Below are positions 8,182 through 10,490 of a DNA stretch of 10,490 bases, one piece after another. The stretch is taken from positions 1 to 10,490 of the forward strand of contig JAOXYC010236348.1 of NCBI GenBank assembly GCA_028565715.1. The letters run 5' to 3'. Each line of letters starts with the position of its first letter. The first letter of the stretch is position 1. A program made the position numbers and the translations under genes. This DNA comes from Phoronis pallida (lineage: Eukaryota > Phoronida > Phoronidae). The notes under the pieces were generated by a model. That model saw nothing but the letters and a program-made list of their open reading frames with translations. It made no database searches and was not told where the DNA came from.

Positions 8182-8355
8182 GGTATTGTTTGGTGTGGCT
8201 ATGAAAAATATTAGTTAAGTATGCATTTGTTGACATCAGCGCATGTTTGAACGACTTTTTAGCCGAGATCATGTAACGCTTCTCCATCTGGTGGGTACAA
8301 CATCCCATCTTTCCCGGCGTCTTCGCACCATCGTAGCAAATCTGCATATTGGGAT
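8179..8355 (-). CDS. gpc3/5-like: Internal exon of a glypican gene (heparan sulfate proteoglycan core protein), probably exon 2
   Basis: Glypicans are GPI-anchored cell-surface proteoglycans that modulate Wnt, Hedgehog, BMP and FGF signalling. The exon runs from the base after a CAG acceptor to a G|GTAAGTAC donor. It is 177 bases long (59 x 3), and the only frame open throughout is phase 1 at both ends. It encodes 58 whole residues plus two split codons. Visible marks: Cys at exon residue 6 in a MQIC context, Cys-Cys at 18-19 within CCTHQMEKRY, then a basic amphipathic helix (about 25-50) ending in KQYQ. The C...CC-x3-ME-x-RY pattern is the N-terminal glypican signature. The Cys belong to the conserved disulfide set of the family. 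The ME-x-RY-x-x-x-A spacing resembles the GPC3/GPC5 (Dally) branch more than GPC1/2/4/6. From memory, vertebrate GPC3 exon 2 has similar size and the same phases. The exon is less AT-rich than its flanks. The Cys to Cys-Cys spacer is 11 residues, against about 5-6 in vertebrates as I recall them. No other exon is visible in the window. Family: fairly sure. Subfamily: tentative. Confidence 0.86.
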
Positions 8356-8381
8356 CTGCAATTGGAAAAAAGGGTGGTGAA
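8356..8381 (-). promoter_or_regulatory. 3' splice site of the upstream glypican intron
   Basis: Read on the minus strand, a pyrimidine-rich run (CACCACCCTTTTTTCC) leads into AATTGCAG, and the exon starts at 8355. A plausible branch-point context, TTTCAC, lies just upstream of the run. The intron is phase 1, because the exon opens with the last two bases of a codon. Confidence 0.8.
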
Positions 8382-9790
8382 AATAAATGTATTGGAAAAT
8401 TCTAACTTCTGTAGTTTCAGTCTAAAAAACATAAAGCATTTCAAGAGTTAAGTATTCAAAGCCAAATCAAACAATTGATTTTTGTTGAGATATTGAATGC
8501 GAGGCAAGGTGAAGGAGGGCTCAGTATACAGATGTTCTAACAAAATTACACAGAATAATTTATATTATATGACTTGATATTTAAAATTGAAATCAAGAAA
8601 CCAAATTTCATATTCTTGGGTAGATTCAATCATTGAAATGAGCTTGATGTTGAATAAAGAAAGTTAATTGAAAAAAAAAAATGTTACAAACATCAACATT
8701 TTAAATGCAAAAACCTGTTTTAAAACTTGACTGGTGACTTTTTCTCATCAAAATGTGCACACGATTATCAAATCAGGATAATTAGATGTAAATTTGATCA
8801 AAACAAACTCGACTGTGGTAGGCTAAAACAACAAATCGGTGTCATCGAGTACAGTTAAAAGCACATTATTTTCAAATCAATGAGTATATTAGGCAGTTAA
8901 ATGTGTGCAATGCAAGTCTAATGTGGATCCTGTAATTCAATTAATTGATGCAATTAAAATTTCTCGCATGATACAGGATAGTGTAGTCCATTTTACAAAT
9001 GTATGGTAATTTTTCCATCTGAAGCAAAACTGAATTTATATGCTGACCTTTTCAAGCATCTTATAAATTTAATTATATTACAAAACTTGTGTTTCAATAA
9101 TTAGGTCATTTATTACGCAATACAGAATGATGGTTGTTTGTCAAAAGTTGAAAAAAATTCTACTGAAAAACACAGCACAGCGCACACAAAATATATCAAT
9201 TTCACATCCGAAAACAAAATAATAATTCATTTAGACTCTGATCAAGTCAAAATGATTGGTTTTCGAACTGGTCAGATGACTCATTTCTAGAAATCAAGTC
9301 ATGCATAGCCCGACGCGCTAATCAAAACTGACTCCTTAATTTATACTGCTATCAATCCACTGTTACAGTTAACAATTATTTTTTGTGGTGGGCACGAAAT
9401 TAGTAGGACGATCGTAATTGATGAACAAGTAAATTGATACAACAAAAAAATGCTGGGGAATAGAACATTTGACCTTAATGAACTTGAAAATATTTCTTTG
9501 ACAACAAATACGAAATAGAGTCCAAACCTGAAGAAAAGCAAAATATTTCACAAATTGAAAATCATAGAATATTTAATTTCATTAGTTGAACAGTTTTGTG
9601 AATGTGGACTGCATAGGTTTCCAAAAAAATCAATGGCAATCTTAGGTCATTAAACAGCGTTTCCAAGAAGTGCATTCTAAAATAAAAATTCAATTACATA
9701 ACATATCATCCTGATTAACCAGTCAGTCGATTCCTAAGCCAGTTAAACCTGAATCAGCAATTTCCTTCACCCGCAACTATTAACAAACTC
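8382..9790. other. AT-rich intronic stretch, nothing recognised
   Basis: No exon, RNA gene or repeat of note was found on either strand. Two overlapping minus-strand frames near 9341-9551 are AT-rich and lack recognisable domains or a suitable splice donor. Confidence 0.5.
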
Positions 9791-9846
9791 TGACTCAACA
9801 AAATAACGAAATAACAAAACAGAGTCAACTAATAACGAAATAACAA
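9791..9846 (+). repeat. Tandem pair of 29/30-base units
   Basis: AATAACGAAATAACAA occurs at 9802-9817 and again at 9831-9846. Each copy is preceded by a related GASTCAAC block (9792-9799 and 9822-9829), which gives an AP-1-like half in both units. One single-base indel separates the two units. Confidence 0.75.
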
Positions 9847-10354
9847 CCACCGCATATAATAAGTCAACAGCCCTTAGGCCAATTAAGAAGTGGTTTGTGA
9901 CAATTTGGTTAACTGTCCTTTGTTTTAGATAACGGAAAACTGATTAACTCTGACCACACTCTAGACACACTGGTGCCAACGGAACAATATCAGAACAATA
10001 ACCTACCTGGGAATTTACCTGCAAAGAGTAGAGAACATGTGTTAATAGGAGATATTTTCAGTGGCTGCCGTGGAAACGAGACGATAATTATGAGGAAACA
10101 TGGGGTTTGCTTACCCTAGTGTCTGGCAGGTTTTGTTGCTGGGGATATCAGTGTAAAAATTGCTGAATGGGGACTGTTTGCTTACATCAATCTAATTTTG
10201 TTAAAAGGATTCCCTGAGGGTTAAAAATTAAAAGTTTTACTTAAGAAGATTGTGGTCTTTGAAATATAGCTTCATACGGTATTTCATACACAAACAGCCC
10301 CTCCCAATATGGAGATGTTTTATAAATGTATCCATTTAAGTTTTCAAGCCCTGT
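9847..10354. other. Intronic stretch, nothing firmly recognised
   Basis: The minus strand shows donor-like GTAAGC near 10110 and near 10182, and a close acceptor/donor pair around 10005-10021. No reading frame supports a real exon. Confidence 0.4.
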
Positions 10355-10426
10355 GCCAACTCCCGCTTTCGCAGCCCTCTTAATACGACTGCAATTTCAA
10401 TGTTGGGGGGGGTTCGGGGAGTTGGC
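10355..10426. repeat. 10-base inverted repeat around a G8 run
   Basis: GCCAACTCCC (10355-10364) is inverted as GGGAGTTGGC (10417-10426) with 52 bases between. A run of eight G (10405-10412) lies next to the right arm. TTTCAAG also occurs on both sides (about 10342 and 10437). Confidence 0.5.
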
Positions 10427-10490
10427 TATGCCAAGGTTTCAAGAAGTTGGATAATTGAGTCAACTTTTCCAACAGTGTACTCAACCTCCC

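Larger units (their letters stand above)
8356..10490 (-). other. Upstream intron of the glypican gene (partial)
   Basis: This is everything 5' of the exon on the gene strand. I looked on the minus strand for exon 1, meaning an initiator Met, a hydrophobic signal peptide, a Cys-x-x-Val type start of the mature protein and a phase 1 donor. I found none before the right edge, so exon 1 probably lies outside. The interval holds a 29/30-base tandem pair and an inverted repeat near the right end. It is otherwise AT-rich DNA without recognised content. Confidence 0.65.

Noticed and set aside
8259-8354. Minus-strand frame ending YADLLRWCEDAGKDG... LHDLG-stop, which looks like the C-terminus of a protein
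   Set aside because: It overlaps the glypican exon in another frame. It stops at the TAA near 8261 while the glypican frame continues to a consensus donor with conserved cysteines. It is a shadow of real coding sequence.
10105-10150. Minus-strand segment between a CCCCAG and a GTAAGC as a short exon
   Set aside because: The upstream pyrimidine tract is weak, the enclosed bases give no recognisable peptide, and nothing resembles a glypican first exon.
1-10490. A bacterial-type system, CRISPR array, toxin or phage module
   Set aside because: No operon-like frames, ribosome binding sites or regularly spaced repeats are present. The splice sites, SINE and LINE traces mark this as animal nuclear DNA.

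Overview
This is an AT-rich, gene-poor piece of animal (metazoan) nuclear DNA. Nearly all of it reads as intron. The only convincing protein-coding sequence is one 177-base exon on the minus strand (8355 down to 8179). It has a consensus acceptor, a consensus donor, phase 1 at both ends and one uninterrupted reading frame. Its translation carries the N-terminal glypican signature: a Cys, then a Cys-Cys-Thr, then Met-Glu-x-Arg-Tyr, then an amphipathic helix ending near Tyr-Gln. Glypicans are GPI-anchored heparan sulfate proteoglycans found only in animals. The motif leans toward the GPC3/GPC5 (Dally-type) branch. The window therefore sits inside a glypican gene running right to left. Bases 8356-10490 are upstream intron (exon 1, with the signal peptide, lies beyond the right end). 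Bases 1-8178 are downstream intron (the large Cys-rich exon 3 lies beyond the left end).

The introns hold decayed mobile elements and local duplications. At about 197-352 (+) there is a broken fragment of a non-LTR retrotransposon reverse transcriptase, with the catalytic motif-A signature LFLDLEKAFDT still readable. At 920-1282 (-) lies a tRNA-derived SINE-type insertion with a 13-base target-site duplication. It contains a complete 73-nt tRNA-like cloverleaf with a perfect A box and a near-perfect B box. The last 95 bases of the element (tRNA 3' half plus body) also occur at its 5' end, giving a partial tandem dimer of period about 270. A 48-base tandem pair (1375-1470) and a degenerate 37-base triplet (1577-1686) follow. 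An old 103-base tandem duplication, now about two-thirds identical, lies at 5096-5292, and a 29/30-base pair lies at 9791-9846.

A less AT-rich stretch around 4262-4446 carries a CRE-like site, an 18-base near-palindrome and a symmetrical AP-1 site. It is the best candidate for an intronic enhancer, though this rests on motifs alone. Several perfect short inverted repeats are listed with low weight.

The species cannot be fixed from this sequence. A glypican gene with multi-kilobase introns, AT-rich introns and a tRNA-derived SINE would fit an invertebrate such as an echinoderm, hemichordate, amphioxus or mollusc. I found no new enzymatic, defence or CRISPR-like system. The points most worth following are the enlarged Cys loop in the glypican exon and the unusual architecture of the SINE.
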